DNA of 64,000 bases from Marinomonas aquiplantarum (GTDB taxonomy: Bacteria > Pseudomonadota > Gammaproteobacteria > Pseudomonadales > Marinomonadaceae), in contig NZ_QNRF01000005.1 in NCBI RefSeq assembly GCF_003314975.1, forward strand, positions 124,001 through 188,000. Reading direction: 5' to 3'. Made by a program: the position numbers and the translations under genes. How positions within the stretch are numbered: the first letter of the stretch is position 1; each line of letters begins with the position of its first letter. Below the pieces are notes generated by a model. The model saw only the letters and a program-made list of their open reading frames with translations. It was not told the origin of the DNA and made no database searches. Below are positions 37,713-47,379 of this stretch, one piece after another.

Positions 37713-39248
37713 GTGACAAGGCTATTTATTGTATTAATCAGTGTATTTGGCGTTATGTTTAGTGGCCAAAGTATGGCTAAACCTACTCCAGAAAACACAT
37801 TATCTATTAGTGCCGCTTTTGAGTTCACTAGTTTAGACCCCTCTAAGAACGGTTATATATTTAGCCGTATGCAAATTATTGAAACCCTATTGGATGTTGA
37901 TGAAAAGGGCGCATTAATGCCCGCGTTAGCCAGTCATTGGGCGATTAGCAATGATGCCAAAACTTGGACCTTTGATATTCGCCAAGGTGTTCATTTTCAT
38001 GATGGTTCTTTGCTGGATGCCGCTGCGGTTGTAAAGAGCCTAAAGATTGCATTGCAAAAACACGGTGCGTTGCGAAAAGCACCAATTGAGCAGATCGAAG
38101 CCTTGGGCGATCACCAAGTCGTTATTCGGTTATCCAGTCCTTACGTTGTTCTTGGTGCCGTATTAGCCAATTATGCGAATGCCATTTTGTCACCTAGTGC
38201 TTATGCAAAAGATGGTGAAGTATTGGCACTGTCTTCAACTGGCCCATATCAGCTCTATCAGTTTTCGCCACCGCACAAATTGGTCGTGGAGAAGTTTGAT
38301 GATTACTGGGGTAAAAAAGCCAGCATTCCATATGCCAGTTATTTGACTGGACACCGCGCAGAAAGTCGTGTTTTACAGGCACGCAGTGGGCAAGCGGACA
38401 TTGTGTTTGGTTTGGACCCTGCCAGTCTGCCAATTCTGAAGCGTCTGCCGAATCTTACGTTACATTCGAACGCCATTCCTAGAACCATTGTTATCAAATT
38501 AAACAGTGAATACCCTTTCCTAAAGGATATTCGTGCTCGTCAAGCCTTGAGTGACGCCATTAATCGCGTAGGCATTGCCCGTGGTGTGTTGCGAACGCCT
38601 GGTGCAGAAACGGAACAAATCATGCCTACTTCCATGTCAAATTGGCATCTTAATGTTCCAAACAAGGTGTCTGGTGGCAAAGCCAAAGCTGAAGCTTTAT
38701 TGGCAGAACTTGGCTGGCAGAAAAATAAAGATGGTTACCTAGAGAAACAAGGTGAGGTTTTCACGGTACGTTTGATCACTTACGCGGACCGACCAGAATT
38801 GACGACAGTGGCAACGGCGATTCAGGCGCAATGGGAAGCCATTGGAGTGAAAACAAAAGTCGATGTCACGAACTCCAGTGCGATTCCAATGGGCCATCAG
38901 GATGGTTCTTTGCAAGCCGCTTTGATTGCTCGAAATTATGGCTTTATTGCGGATCCATTAGCGGTTTTATTGGCGGACTATGGCCAAAACGGTGGTGGTG
39001 AGTGGGGCGCGATGAATTGGCATAACGATGCGATTAGCCGTTTATTGTCAGAACTTGAGCAGACCACAGACGCTCAAACATATCGTCAAAAAGCGCAGCA
39101 AGTGGCGCAGTATATTTACAATGAACGTCCTGTCATCCCAGTAACGTCTTATGTTCAACAAACGTCGGTGAGTAAGCGTGTTAAAGGCTTTCATTTTGAT
39201 CCGTTTGAACGTCGATTTTTGTTGAATGAGATGGAGTTAATTCGTTAA
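37713..39248 (+). CDS. ABC importer periplasmic binding protein, family 5 (peptide/nickel/metallophore type)
   Basis: A 511-residue SBP_bac_5 protein. The signal peptide (~1-22) ends SGQSMA-KP. The family segments ALASHWAISND, WTFDIRQGVHFHDG, STGPYQLYQF, NSEYPFLKDIRARQALSDAI in part and RPVIPVTSY are present. Such proteins bind peptides, nickel or metal-chelator complexes. The start codon is GTG at 37713 with AGGAAA ten bases upstream. Translation is coupled to the permease (ATG overlaps the stop). A Zur-like box just upstream points to zinc, free or chelated. Ligand is inference. Confidence 0.85.
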   Translation: MTRLFIVLISVFGVMFSGQSMAKPTPENTLSISAAFEFTSLDPSKNGYIFSRMQIIETLLDVDEKGALMPALASHWAISNDAKTWTFDIRQGVHFHDGSLLDAAAVVKSLKIALQKHGALRKAPIEQIEALGDHQVVIRLSSPYVVLGAVLANYANAILSPSAYAKDGEVLALSSTGPYQLYQFSPPHKLVVEKFDDYWGKKASIPYASYLTGHRAESRVLQARSGQADIVFGLDPASLPILKRLPNLTLHSNAIPRTIVIKLNSEYPFLKDIRARQALSDAINRVGIARGVLRTPGAETEQIMPTSMSNWHLNVPNKVSGGKAKAEALLAELGWQKNKDGYLEKQGEVFTVRLITYADRPELTTVATAIQAQWEAIGVKTKVDVTNSSAIPMGHQDGSLQAALIARNYGFIADPLAVLLADYGQNGGGEWGAMNWHNDAISRLLSELEQTTDAQTYRQKAQQVAQYIYNERPVIPVTSYVQQTSVSKRVKGFHFDPFERRFLLNEMELIR

Positions 39249-40180
39249 TGAAGGCATTGCTTTTAAAACGGCTGTTACAGCTGATCACTGTAGTATGGGG
39301 CGTTGGCACCTTAACCTTTGTGCTGATGCGCTCCTTACCTGGTGATATGGCGTATCGAATTGCTGCCAGTCGTTATGGACAAGATAACGTAAACTCAGAC
39401 GCTGCTGCTTTAGTGCGTGAGGAGTTAGGTTTAAATCAACACCCCTTAGAAGCGTATTGGCACTGGTTAACCGATTTGTTGCAGTTTAACTTGGGCAATT
39501 CAATGGTAAGTGGTTTACCTGTCATTGAATCGGTACAGCACATGCTGGGTCACTCTATGTTATTGGCGTTTGCAGGCTTAATGGTATCCATTTTAATCGC
39601 CATTCCTTTGGGCTTGCTGTCTGCTTGGCGAGGCAATCCATTGGACTCTGTTTTGATGGGGTTGTCGAGTGCCATCCGTGCGATGCCTGTGTTCGTGATC
39701 GGGGTGCTATTCGTGCTCCTGTTTGCTTTGCATCTGGGCTGGTTTCCGGTTGCCGGTTACGGCACCTTTGCGCATTTGGTGCTGCCTGCGGTGACTCTCG
39801 CATTAAGTTTGGCAGCCGTATCAAATCGTGTGGTTCGTGACTCGGCCAAGCAAACATTCCGTGCTGCTTTTTACCAGTTTTCCAAGGTGAAAGGTCTTTC
39901 CACTTGGCAGACCTTTCAACGTCACGGGGTGCGAAACATTGCGGTGCCAGTTGTGGCGTTTTTCGGCATTCAGTTGGTTAGTATGATTGAAGGGATTGTG
40001 ATGATTGAGTCCTTGTTTTCATGGCCAGGCATAGGTCATGGTTTGGCTCATGCTATTTTTGCTCGTGATATTCCTGTAATTCAGGGTGCGGCTCTGGCCA
40101 TGGGGGTGGTGTTTGTTCTTTTGAATACACTTGTTGACTTGTTGTGTTTATGGATTGATCCACGAGGAGTTGAACAATGA
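39248..40180 (+). CDS. ABC importer permease (DppB/NikB type)
   Basis: A 310-residue inner-membrane permease with six helices. The N-terminal segment LLQLITVVWGVGTLTFVLMR in part and LPGD are typical of the DppB/NikB family. The C-terminal half carries the coupling segment (VKGLSTWQTFQRHGVRN) and the periplasmic IESLFSWPGIGHG. Start overlaps the preceding stop, and the stop overlaps the next start by four bases (ATGA). Confidence 0.9.
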   Translation: MKALLLKRLLQLITVVWGVGTLTFVLMRSLPGDMAYRIAASRYGQDNVNSDAAALVREELGLNQHPLEAYWHWLTDLLQFNLGNSMVSGLPVIESVQHMLGHSMLLAFAGLMVSILIAIPLGLLSAWRGNPLDSVLMGLSSAIRAMPVFVIGVLFVLLFALHLGWFPVAGYGTFAHLVLPAVTLALSLAAVSNRVVRDSAKQTFRAAFYQFSKVKGLSTWQTFQRHGVRNIAVPVVAFFGIQLVSMIEGIVMIESLFSWPGIGHGLAHAIFARDIPVIQGAALAMGVVFVLLNTLVDLLCLWIDPRGVEQ

Positions 40181-40959
40181 CATTACGAGCATCTCAATGG
40201 GCAGGTTTGTCTTTGTTAATAGGTTTAATGCTGTTTTCTGTATTGGGCATCACCTTATCGCCTTACAGTATTTCCCAGCAAGATTTGAACGCCATCTTGG
40301 TTCCGCCAAATGCCGATCACTGGCTAGGAACGGATCACTTTGGGCGAAGCATGCTTTCTCGTATGGCGCACGCGATTGGTTTGTCGTTTGCTCTTGGTAT
40401 CTTATGCGTTGTGACCTCGGCTCTTTTGGGGACAGCGCTTGGGGTAACGGCAGTTTGGGCTGGAAAGCGTGTAGATCAGGCTTTAGCTATCCTTGTTAAT
40501 ATTTTGTTGGCTCTACCCGGTTTGGTCATTGTGTTGTTATTCGCTGCCATTGCACCGGGTTCATTTTGGGTGTTGTATATCGCCATTTCCCTTGTTCAAT
40601 GGGTGGAATACTTCCGAGTGACTCGCGCCATTACACAAGGGGTCATTCAAAGCCCTGCGCGTCAATCCTCTAATATGATGGGCTTTGGTACTTGGTATCA
40701 GTTTAAGCGACATATCTGGCCGGCTATCGCCCCTTCGGTGTTCACCTTGGCGGCGTTTGGCGGGGCGAATGCGATTCTTACCATGGCGTCATTGGGTTTT
40801 GTGTATGTTGGGATCCAACCGCCTTTGGCGGAGCTTGGTTTGATGACAGTGGAATTGTTTCCTTTTTATAGTGAAGCGCCTTGGTTGTTGGCTCAACCTT
40901 TGGTTGTCATCGCTTTGATGGTGTTTGGTTTTCATCTATTAGCAGGTAAACGCGCATGA
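40177..40959 (+). CDS. ABC importer permease (DppC/NikC type)
   Basis: A 260-residue permease with five to six helices. It shows the DppC-family N-terminus followed by HWLGTDHFGRSMLSRM, and the coupling helix with FRVTRAITQGVIQSP. It is a little short for the family (usual about 270-300 residues), mainly at the C-terminus. It pairs with the preceding permease. Its stop overlaps the ATPase start by four bases. Confidence 0.9.
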   Translation: MTLRASQWAGLSLLIGLMLFSVLGITLSPYSISQQDLNAILVPPNADHWLGTDHFGRSMLSRMAHAIGLSFALGILCVVTSALLGTALGVTAVWAGKRVDQALAILVNILLALPGLVIVLLFAAIAPGSFWVLYIAISLVQWVEYFRVTRAITQGVIQSPARQSSNMMGFGTWYQFKRHIWPAIAPSVFTLAAFGGANAILTMASLGFVYVGIQPPLAELGLMTVELFPFYSEAPWLLAQPLVVIALMVFGFHLLAGKRA

Positions 40960-42341
40960 GAGATATGTTAAAAGTTACCAATCTGGCCGTTTATGTTGAT
41001 GATGTATGTTTGTTGGAGCCGATTTCATTTCGCTTGAGAGAAGGAGAGCCATTGACCATTCTTGGTCAAACAGGGTCAGGTAAAAGCCTCCTGGCACAGG
41101 CTATTATGGGGCTGTTGCCTGATGAGTTACGTCTGGTAGGGCAAGTAGAAGTATTGGGTAATGTTTTATCGCTTGCAGAGCGTCGTGCTTTATGGGGGCG
41201 TGAGATGGTGATGTTACCGCAAGAGCCTTGGCATGCACTTGATCCTTTGATGAAAGGGCATGATCAAGTGAAAGAAGTGTATCAATTGGTTCAGGGTGAC
41301 GACAAAGCTTCTGCAGAGCACAAAACCCGGCTGGATTTGGCGCACGTTGGTTTAACGGAAAATGGCCATAAGCGGCCAGGTCAGTTGTCGGGCGGCATGG
41401 CACAGCGTTTGGCTATTACTGCTGCAACCGCTGCTGGGGCGAATCTGATTTTGGCCGATGAGCCAACTAAGGGACTGGATGTTACTCGCCGTGATGATAT
41501 TGTGCGTTTATTACAAGCGCGGGCTGAGGGTGGCAGCCTATTGACCATTACGCATGATGTGGCGATTGCTCATCAATTAGCGGGGCGTTTGATGGTGATT
41601 AAAGGCGGCGCTTTAGTAGAAGAAGGCGATGCCCAGCAAATTTTGAATCAACCAAAGGATGATTATACCAAAGCCTTGATTGCTGCTGAGCCAAAACAAT
41701 GGCCTAAGCCTAGACTTGCTGAAGTTGGTAACACTTTGGTGTTAGAAGCTGACAAGTTGGCCATAGAGCGAGGCGGTCGAACCTTGTTTAAGGACATTTC
41801 GTTTTCTGTTCATCAAGATGAAGTCGTTGGTGTTGTGGGTGACAGTGGCTGTGGTAAATCATCCCTCGGCGATGCATTGTTAGGTTTATTACCATTGCAG
41901 CAAGGTCATCTTAATCGGTTGTCGAGTGCATCCAAACCTTATCAATGGTTGAAACTGTATCAAGATCCTCCATCGGCTTTTACCTCCAGCGTTAGCTTAC
42001 AACAGTTGCTTGATGACTTGGTGCAACTTCATCATCTTGATCAATCTCGCATTGCCCCATTAATGGCTCGATTAAGCTTGCCTGAGGGTATACTCGAACG
42101 TAATTGCTTGTCTGTATCGGGTGGGGAATTGCAGCGTTTTGCCATTCTTAGAGCGTTGTTGTTGGATCCTGTGTTTTTGTTTGCGGATGAGCCAACCTCG
42201 CGGCTGGATCCAATTACCGCTCAAGAGGTGACTCAGTTGTTGGTCGAGTTGGCAAGGGAAACGGGTTGTGCTGTTTTGTTAGTTAGTCATGATCCAGACT
42301 TAGTCAGCAAGACCTGTGATCAAGTGATTAGATTAAGCTAA
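40956..42341 (+). CDS. ABC importer ATPase with two fused nucleotide-binding domains
   Basis: A 461-residue protein replacing the usual DppD/DppF or NikD/NikE pair. NBD1 has Walker A GQTGSGKSLL, signature LSGGMAQRL, Walker B LILADEPTKGLD and H-loop THD. NBD2 has Walker A GDSGCGKSSL, signature VSGGELQRF, Walker B FLFADEPTSRLD and SHD. Both ATP sites look competent. The total is compact compared with the >500-residue fused ATPases such as GsiA or YejF, because the C-terminal oligopeptide-transporter extensions are reduced. It completes a four-gene importer with no outer-membrane receptor. Confidence 0.9.
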   Translation: MRDMLKVTNLAVYVDDVCLLEPISFRLREGEPLTILGQTGSGKSLLAQAIMGLLPDELRLVGQVEVLGNVLSLAERRALWGREMVMLPQEPWHALDPLMKGHDQVKEVYQLVQGDDKASAEHKTRLDLAHVGLTENGHKRPGQLSGGMAQRLAITAATAAGANLILADEPTKGLDVTRRDDIVRLLQARAEGGSLLTITHDVAIAHQLAGRLMVIKGGALVEEGDAQQILNQPKDDYTKALIAAEPKQWPKPRLAEVGNTLVLEADKLAIERGGRTLFKDISFSVHQDEVVGVVGDSGCGKSSLGDALLGLLPLQQGHLNRLSSASKPYQWLKLYQDPPSAFTSSVSLQQLLDDLVQLHHLDQSRIAPLMARLSLPEGILERNCLSVSGGELQRFAILRALLLDPVFLFADEPTSRLDPITAQEVTQLLVELARETGCAVLLVSHDPDLVSKTCDQVIRLS

Positions 42342-42370
42342 GGATTCGTGACCGGTAGCATGAGTATGAA

Positions 42371-42400
42371 AAACACCCGAATGTATATTCGGGTGTTTTT
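42371..42400 (+). terminator. Terminator of the metal/peptide ABC operon
   Basis: AAACACCCGAAT (42371-42382), loop GTAT, ATTCGGGTGTTT (42387-42398): a 12-bp perfect stem ending in T. The A-rich left flank could also serve the minus strand. Confidence 0.88.
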
Positions 42401-42493
42401 GTTCCTATCTTAGAAAATACCTTGCTGGCTTTATATTTAGGCCTGCCTGTGGTCTAATTTTTCGCTGAAAAATTGATTCTTTAGGAAGCAAGT

Positions 42494-42745
42494 ATGTCAT
42501 TTAAAAAAGTTATTCTGTTACCCATTTTTACTGGTCTTTTGGGATTGTCTTCAACGAGCCTGTTCGCTTTTGATGACTACTGCACTCCAAAGTTAAATAA
42601 GTATCTTGATAATGTACAAAAAACAGTCGATTCAAAGTACATATCCAGCCGCCAAAAAGACGTTGCACAAAAGATTTTAGACAAGGTGAAAAACAGTCGC
42701 AATGACACCGAAGACTGTGTGCTGATTGATAAGTTGCTTCCTTAA
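42494..42745 (+). CDS. Small secreted protein with two cysteines, unknown
   Basis: An 83-residue protein. The signal peptide (~1-24) ends SLFAF-DD. The mature ~58 residues are charged and helical (KYLDNVQKTVDSKY, QKDVAQKILDKVKN) and carry exactly two cysteines (DYC, EDC), about 43 residues apart, that could form one disulfide. TAGGAAGCAAGT before the ATG supports translation. It is monocistronic between a terminator and the large kinase gene. I do not recognise a family. Confidence 0.6.
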   Translation: MSFKKVILLPIFTGLLGLSSTSLFAFDDYCTPKLNKYLDNVQKTVDSKYISSRQKDVAQKILDKVKNSRNDTEDCVLIDKLLP

Positions 42746-42936
42746 TATAACGTCTATTTAGATTGTAATGAGAAGGCCATTGAAATGAATAGGTATTGGC
42801 TTAGTTTTTATGTACAGCATTGTCTTTTAAACTAAAATTTTCTTTCATTCATAGCAAACCTATAAATTTCTGTTATGTTTATGAGTGCTTGTATCAGATT
42901 GTACTTTGTTTAGATCCGTTGTAATGGAGAGGGTAA

Positions 42937-45900
42937 ATGTCAAAAATAGAGGCGACATTAAAAGTAGTCCAGGGACTTATGGGGGCTTCTTATGTGGCTT
43001 TGGTGTACAGAAATGGTAAAACAATTTCAGTCGGCACCCTAGACAAGGTCATTTACCCTGACGCCTTAGCGACCAATATGGCGATGCAAGGTGCGTGTCG
43101 TTATGCTGATGTCCGTATTGTGGATGACCTGACGCCTATCTTGAACGATGTGCCTAATCTAAGTTTTTGCTTTGTTGAACCAGTGAGACAGATTCAAGCT
43201 AGCTTGGTGTGTCTTGGTCATCTTACGTACTCTAAAACAACGGAGCAAACGGAAGCGGATATTGCGTCTGTCGTAACCTTACTTTCTGCTATCGGACAAG
43301 ATGATGAAACGCAAGTAAGCCAGCAGGATTTACTGAATTTACATGACAATATTCCAGCGTACGTAGCCCTAGTCGATCGAGATCTTAGGTATGAGTTTGT
43401 TAATGACACCTATGAGCGACGTTTTTCTCTTTCTCAGCAAGAAATTGTTGGCAAATGTATTAATGAACTTATTCCAGCTGAGTTTTATGCTCAAATAGAA
43501 GGCAAGTTAAAAGAAGCGTTGCTTGGTGCTTCCGTGCAGTATAACTACCAGGTTACGGTTGGAGAAGGGCAAGAAATACGTTATTTAAAATCTTCATATG
43601 TGCCTAGGTTCGAAGCCGGTGAAGTCACGGGATTGTATCTATGTATGCAAGATATTACTTCCCAACGGCGTATGATTAATACCTTGAAATCGCTTCATGC
43701 GGTGACGGCAGACAATACTTTACCTTTAGAAGATAAGCTTGAGCGTATTTTAAAAGTGGGTTGTCATCAGTTTGCTTTGCCTTTTGGTCTTATAAGCCAA
43801 ATAGAAGGGTCAGACTATGAAATAAAGTATGCTGTGACGCCGAATGGTGAAGTAGAAGTCGGTGCTAAGTTTCAAGTTGATAATACTTATTGTGTGCATA
43901 CCTTAAACAATGACTCACCGACTTCCTATCATCATACTGCAATCAGTGATATTCAAAATCACCCTTGTTATCAAGCGTTTGGCCTTGAAGCCTACATAGG
44001 CGTTGTGATTTATGTGGGTGATAAACGTTATGGTACTTTGAATTTCTCCAGCCCTCATCCTAAAAATGAAGCGTTTGGTGAAGACGATTATGAACTCATT
44101 AAGCTCTTTGCTCAGTGGGTAGGAAATGCCATCAGTCGTCATCAAGATGAATTAAATTTGCAACTAGCAGAGCATCAAAAGCATCTCATTTTAGAAGCCA
44201 TTCACGAAGGTATTTTTGGTATCAGTCTTGCGGGGGAGATTACGTTTGCTAATACGGCTTCTTGTCATATTCTAGGCTACCAACTGGACAATTTATTGGG
44301 CAAAAATGTGTTAAGCCTTTTGGGCAGCGCTGAGAAAAAATATCAGTCTTGCCAACCAGTGATTGAATCCATAAAAACTACCCTTGAAACTGGCCAGCAA
44401 ACCTATGCCAGGGCTGAGCATGTGTCTCAGAATGGTCATGCTTTTGTGTGCGAATATTCTTGTATGGCGGTGCGTGACGACCACAATGTGATCACAGGGG
44501 CGGTGGTTTCCTTCCAAGACAGAACGGAACAGATTAGAGCAGAACAGGACTTACGTGAACAGAAAAAAATGTTTGAGTCTTTGTTTGTTAATGCGCCTGA
44601 AGCCATTGTATTTGTTAATAAAGACCGACAAATCAAAATGGTAAACCCTGCCTTTTGTGAACTGTTTGGTTATCAGGAAGAAGAGTTGTTAGAGAAAACG
44701 ACAGAACAACTTTATGCCGATGAGTCCGATTTCGCAGAGAAGGGACAAGAATATTACGGTGAAGCTCAAAAAGTGCATGACCGTTTTTATATGTCCTATC
44801 GCAATAAGCAGGGTAAGGTTTTTCATTCGGAAACCATTGGTAACCGTATTGAAGCCGAGGATGGTTCGCTGGTGGGTTACATTGCACATGTGCGTGATGT
44901 CAGTGAACGAATGGCGGTTGAGCAAAAGATGATCAACACCAATTTACGTCTTTCAATTGCTGCTGATGCCGCTGGTATTGGTGTGTGGGAACTTGATTTA
45001 AAAGATAGAAGCTTACGATGGGACAAGTGGATGTATCGCCTTTATGGCATGCCCAGCGACCATGAAAAAGCGCCGTTAAATGTCTGGGAAGACTGTGTTC
45101 ATCCGGAAGATAGGCAGAGATTAAAAGACACACTTGAACGGATTGAAAGAATTGGCTTCACAGTGCAACCTGAAGAAGATGCGACGGCCATCTCAGAAGA
45201 ACTGGATTTTGATTTTCGTATTACGCGCTATGACGGACAAACCCGCTTCCTTAAATCAAATGCAGCAGTGGTATTTGATGATGATGGTGTTGCGACAAGG
45301 CTGGTCGGTGTTAATATGGACATTACATCCCGTAAAGAGACTGAAGAGTTATTGCGCTCAGCCAGTGAGCAAGCGGTTGCCGCAAGTAAAGCGAAAAGTG
45401 ACTTCCTAGCGACTATGAGCCATGAAATTAGAACACCATTGAATGGTGTTCTTGGTATGGCAGAGTTGTTGTCTGGTACTAAATTAGACAGAGAGCAGGG
45501 TGAGCAGTTAAGGGTGTTGCGAGATTCTGGTGAAAGTTTACTAGAATTGATTGATGGCATTCTTGATTTTTCTAAAATTGAAGCGGGTCATTTATCCATC
45601 GAAAGGGTCGATTTTGATTTAGAAAAAGCCATTTTCGATGTTGTGCGACTGCTGATGATTAAGGCCGAAGAAAAAGGCATTGATCTCTTGGTTGAGTACG
45701 ATGATTCATGCCCACGCTATCTCGTTGGTGATGTTTTTAGAATCAAACAAGTGATCACCAACCTAGTCAGTAATGCCATAAAATTCACCCATGTCGGCCA
45801 TGTTTTAGTGTCCGTCAAAGGGCAGGTTGATCATCAAGGACAAGTCGCACTGACAATGACTGTTCAAGATACTGGTGTGGGGATTGCTAGTGATGTGCAG

Positions 45901-47379
45901 CCACATTTGTTTAGTGCTTTTGTTCAAGCCGATAGTTCAACCACGAGGAATTTTGGTGGTACGGGCCTAGGTTTGGCGATTACCAAACAATTAGTCAGCT
46001 TGATGAATGGTCAAGTCGCCCTAGAAAGTAAACTAAATGAAGGCTCTTGCTTCAGTGTGTCTTTAACCTTAGCTGAAAGTCATGCTAAGCCAAGAGTGGA
46101 AACTATCGCTGATGAAGCTTTATTGATTGGTAAAAAAACCATTGTCATTGACGACAATGAAACCAATCTGACCATTTTAAAGAATCAGTTGGCGTCTTCT
46201 GGTATTACCGCAGATACAGAGTCTCAACCTCGTAAAGGCTTGTCTCGCATCCGTTGGGCCTATGAGAATCAACAGCCATACGACATTATTGTGCTGGATT
46301 ACATGATGCCAGAATTGGATGGTTTGATGCTATCTAAGAAAATACGAGAGTTTTGTGGCTCGTTATATCAACCTACTATCTTGATTACCTCTTCGGCTGG
46401 CTTGTTGTCTCATCAAGAGTTAACAGACGCTGGAATTAATTTATGTATTGCTAAACCCATGGGCGCGTTAAGTCTGAAGAAAGGTCTGGCCTATTGCGTT
46501 TCAAAAGATGTCTTAGCATATCAAGTATCGACTGATGACTCTGATAACCCAGATCAAAACAGTCATAACAAAAACCAAGAAGAGAGCAGTAATCGCGGTC
46601 GAATTTTGGTCGTTGAAGACATGAAAGCCAATATGGCAGTGGCGAATGGTGTGTTATCGCGAATGGGGTTTGACGTCATAGAGGCGACCAATGGCGAATT
46701 GGGGGTAGAAAGCTGGCAACAGCACCAACCGGATTTAATATTAATGGATCTGCATATGCCTGTCATGGACGGTTTGACAGCAATGAGACACATTCGCCAA
46801 GCGGAAAAATTAGAACAGCTAAAACGCGTGCCGATTTTTGCTCTAACCGCAGACATTATGCCAGAAACTTCTGCCGAGGTTTTTCGTGCTGGTGGCGATG
46901 GTGTTGTACCAAAGCCATTTAAACAAATGCATCTAACACAAGTATTTGAAGAATGGTTACCAAAGAATAACAACCCTGCGCTTTCAACAGAAGAAGTGAT
47001 TCAACCAGCAGAAACCGAACTGAGTTCTGATCGTCCACGTTTTATTGATGTGTCTGTACTAAAAGAATTAAAACAGACATTAGGTGACGATGTGCAGTTA
47101 CTGGTTGATGCTTTTTATGACGATGTGGATCAGATTATGAACAGCTTCAGTAAAATCCATTTTTCTGAGGACGAGTTCGAGAATATTACTCATTTGTCCC
47201 ATAGTCTTAAGTCTGTAAGTCAAAATGTTGGTGCTATGTCTTTATCGGAAATGGCGGCCAAGTTAGAAGTCGAAGGACGCTTAGGGCAGGTAGTTAATTT
47301 TGATCGAGATGTGAAAAATATGACTATCACCTATCAAAAAGTAAAAAATGAATTACAACGAGTCATGGCGAATTTATGA
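42937..47379 (+). CDS. Multi-PAS/GAF hybrid sensor kinase with two receivers and HPt
   Basis: A 1480-residue cytosolic-looking kinase without clear membrane segments. In order: an N-terminal region of unknown fold (~1-125), PAS (~130-245), GAF (~255-400), PAS (~415-535), PAS (~540-660), PAS (~668-800, PAS_3-like with WDKWMYRLYG), HisKA with His829 in TMSHEIRTP, and HATPase (SNAIKF, DTGVGI, GGTGLGLAI). Then come receiver 1 with Asp1121 (LDYMMPELDG), receiver 2 with Asp1271 (LMDLHMPVMDG) and an HPt domain with His1422 in LSHSLKS. A full phosphorelay is encoded in one chain. The last four bases overlap the diguanylate cyclase gene, its likely target. Confidence 0.92.
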   Translation: MSKIEATLKVVQGLMGASYVALVYRNGKTISVGTLDKVIYPDALATNMAMQGACRYADVRIVDDLTPILNDVPNLSFCFVEPVRQIQASLVCLGHLTYSKTTEQTEADIASVVTLLSAIGQDDETQVSQQDLLNLHDNIPAYVALVDRDLRYEFVNDTYERRFSLSQQEIVGKCINELIPAEFYAQIEGKLKEALLGASVQYNYQVTVGEGQEIRYLKSSYVPRFEAGEVTGLYLCMQDITSQRRMINTLKSLHAVTADNTLPLEDKLERILKVGCHQFALPFGLISQIEGSDYEIKYAVTPNGEVEVGAKFQVDNTYCVHTLNNDSPTSYHHTAISDIQNHPCYQAFGLEAYIGVVIYVGDKRYGTLNFSSPHPKNEAFGEDDYELIKLFAQWVGNAISRHQDELNLQLAEHQKHLILEAIHEGIFGISLAGEITFANTASCHILGYQLDNLLGKNVLSLLGSAEKKYQSCQPVIESIKTTLETGQQTYARAEHVSQNGHAFVCEYSCMAVRDDHNVITGAVVSFQDRTEQIRAEQDLREQKKMFESLFVNAPEAIVFVNKDRQIKMVNPAFCELFGYQEEELLEKTTEQLYADESDFAEKGQEYYGEAQKVHDRFYMSYRNKQGKVFHSETIGNRIEAEDGSLVGYIAHVRDVSERMAVEQKMINTNLRLSIAADAAGIGVWELDLKDRSLRWDKWMYRLYGMPSDHEKAPLNVWEDCVHPEDRQRLKDTLERIERIGFTVQPEEDATAISEELDFDFRITRYDGQTRFLKSNAAVVFDDDGVATRLVGVNMDITSRKETEELLRSASEQAVAASKAKSDFLATMSHEIRTPLNGVLGMAELLSGTKLDREQGEQLRVLRDSGESLLELIDGILDFSKIEAGHLSIERVDFDLEKAIFDVVRLLMIKAEEKGIDLLVEYDDSCPRYLVGDVFRIKQVITNLVSNAIKFTHVGHVLVSVKGQVDHQGQVALTMTVQDTGVGIASDVQPHLFSAFVQADSSTTRNFGGTGLGLAITKQLVSLMNGQVALESKLNEGSCFSVSLTLAESHAKPRVETIADEALLIGKKTIVIDDNETNLTILKNQLASSGITADTESQPRKGLSRIRWAYENQQPYDIIVLDYMMPELDGLMLSKKIREFCGSLYQPTILITSSAGLLSHQELTDAGINLCIAKPMGALSLKKGLAYCVSKDVLAYQVSTDDSDNPDQNSHNKNQEESSNRGRILVVEDMKANMAVANGVLSRMGFDVIEATNGELGVESWQQHQPDLILMDLHMPVMDGLTAMRHIRQAEKLEQLKRVPIFALTADIMPETSAEVFRAGGDGVVPKPFKQMHLTQVFEEWLPKNNNPALSTEEVIQPAETELSSDRPRFIDVSVLKELKQTLGDDVQLLVDAFYDDVDQIMNSFSKIHFSEDEFENITHLSHSLKSVSQNVGAMSLSEMAAKLEVEGRLGQVVNFDRDVKNMTITYQKVKNELQRVMANL

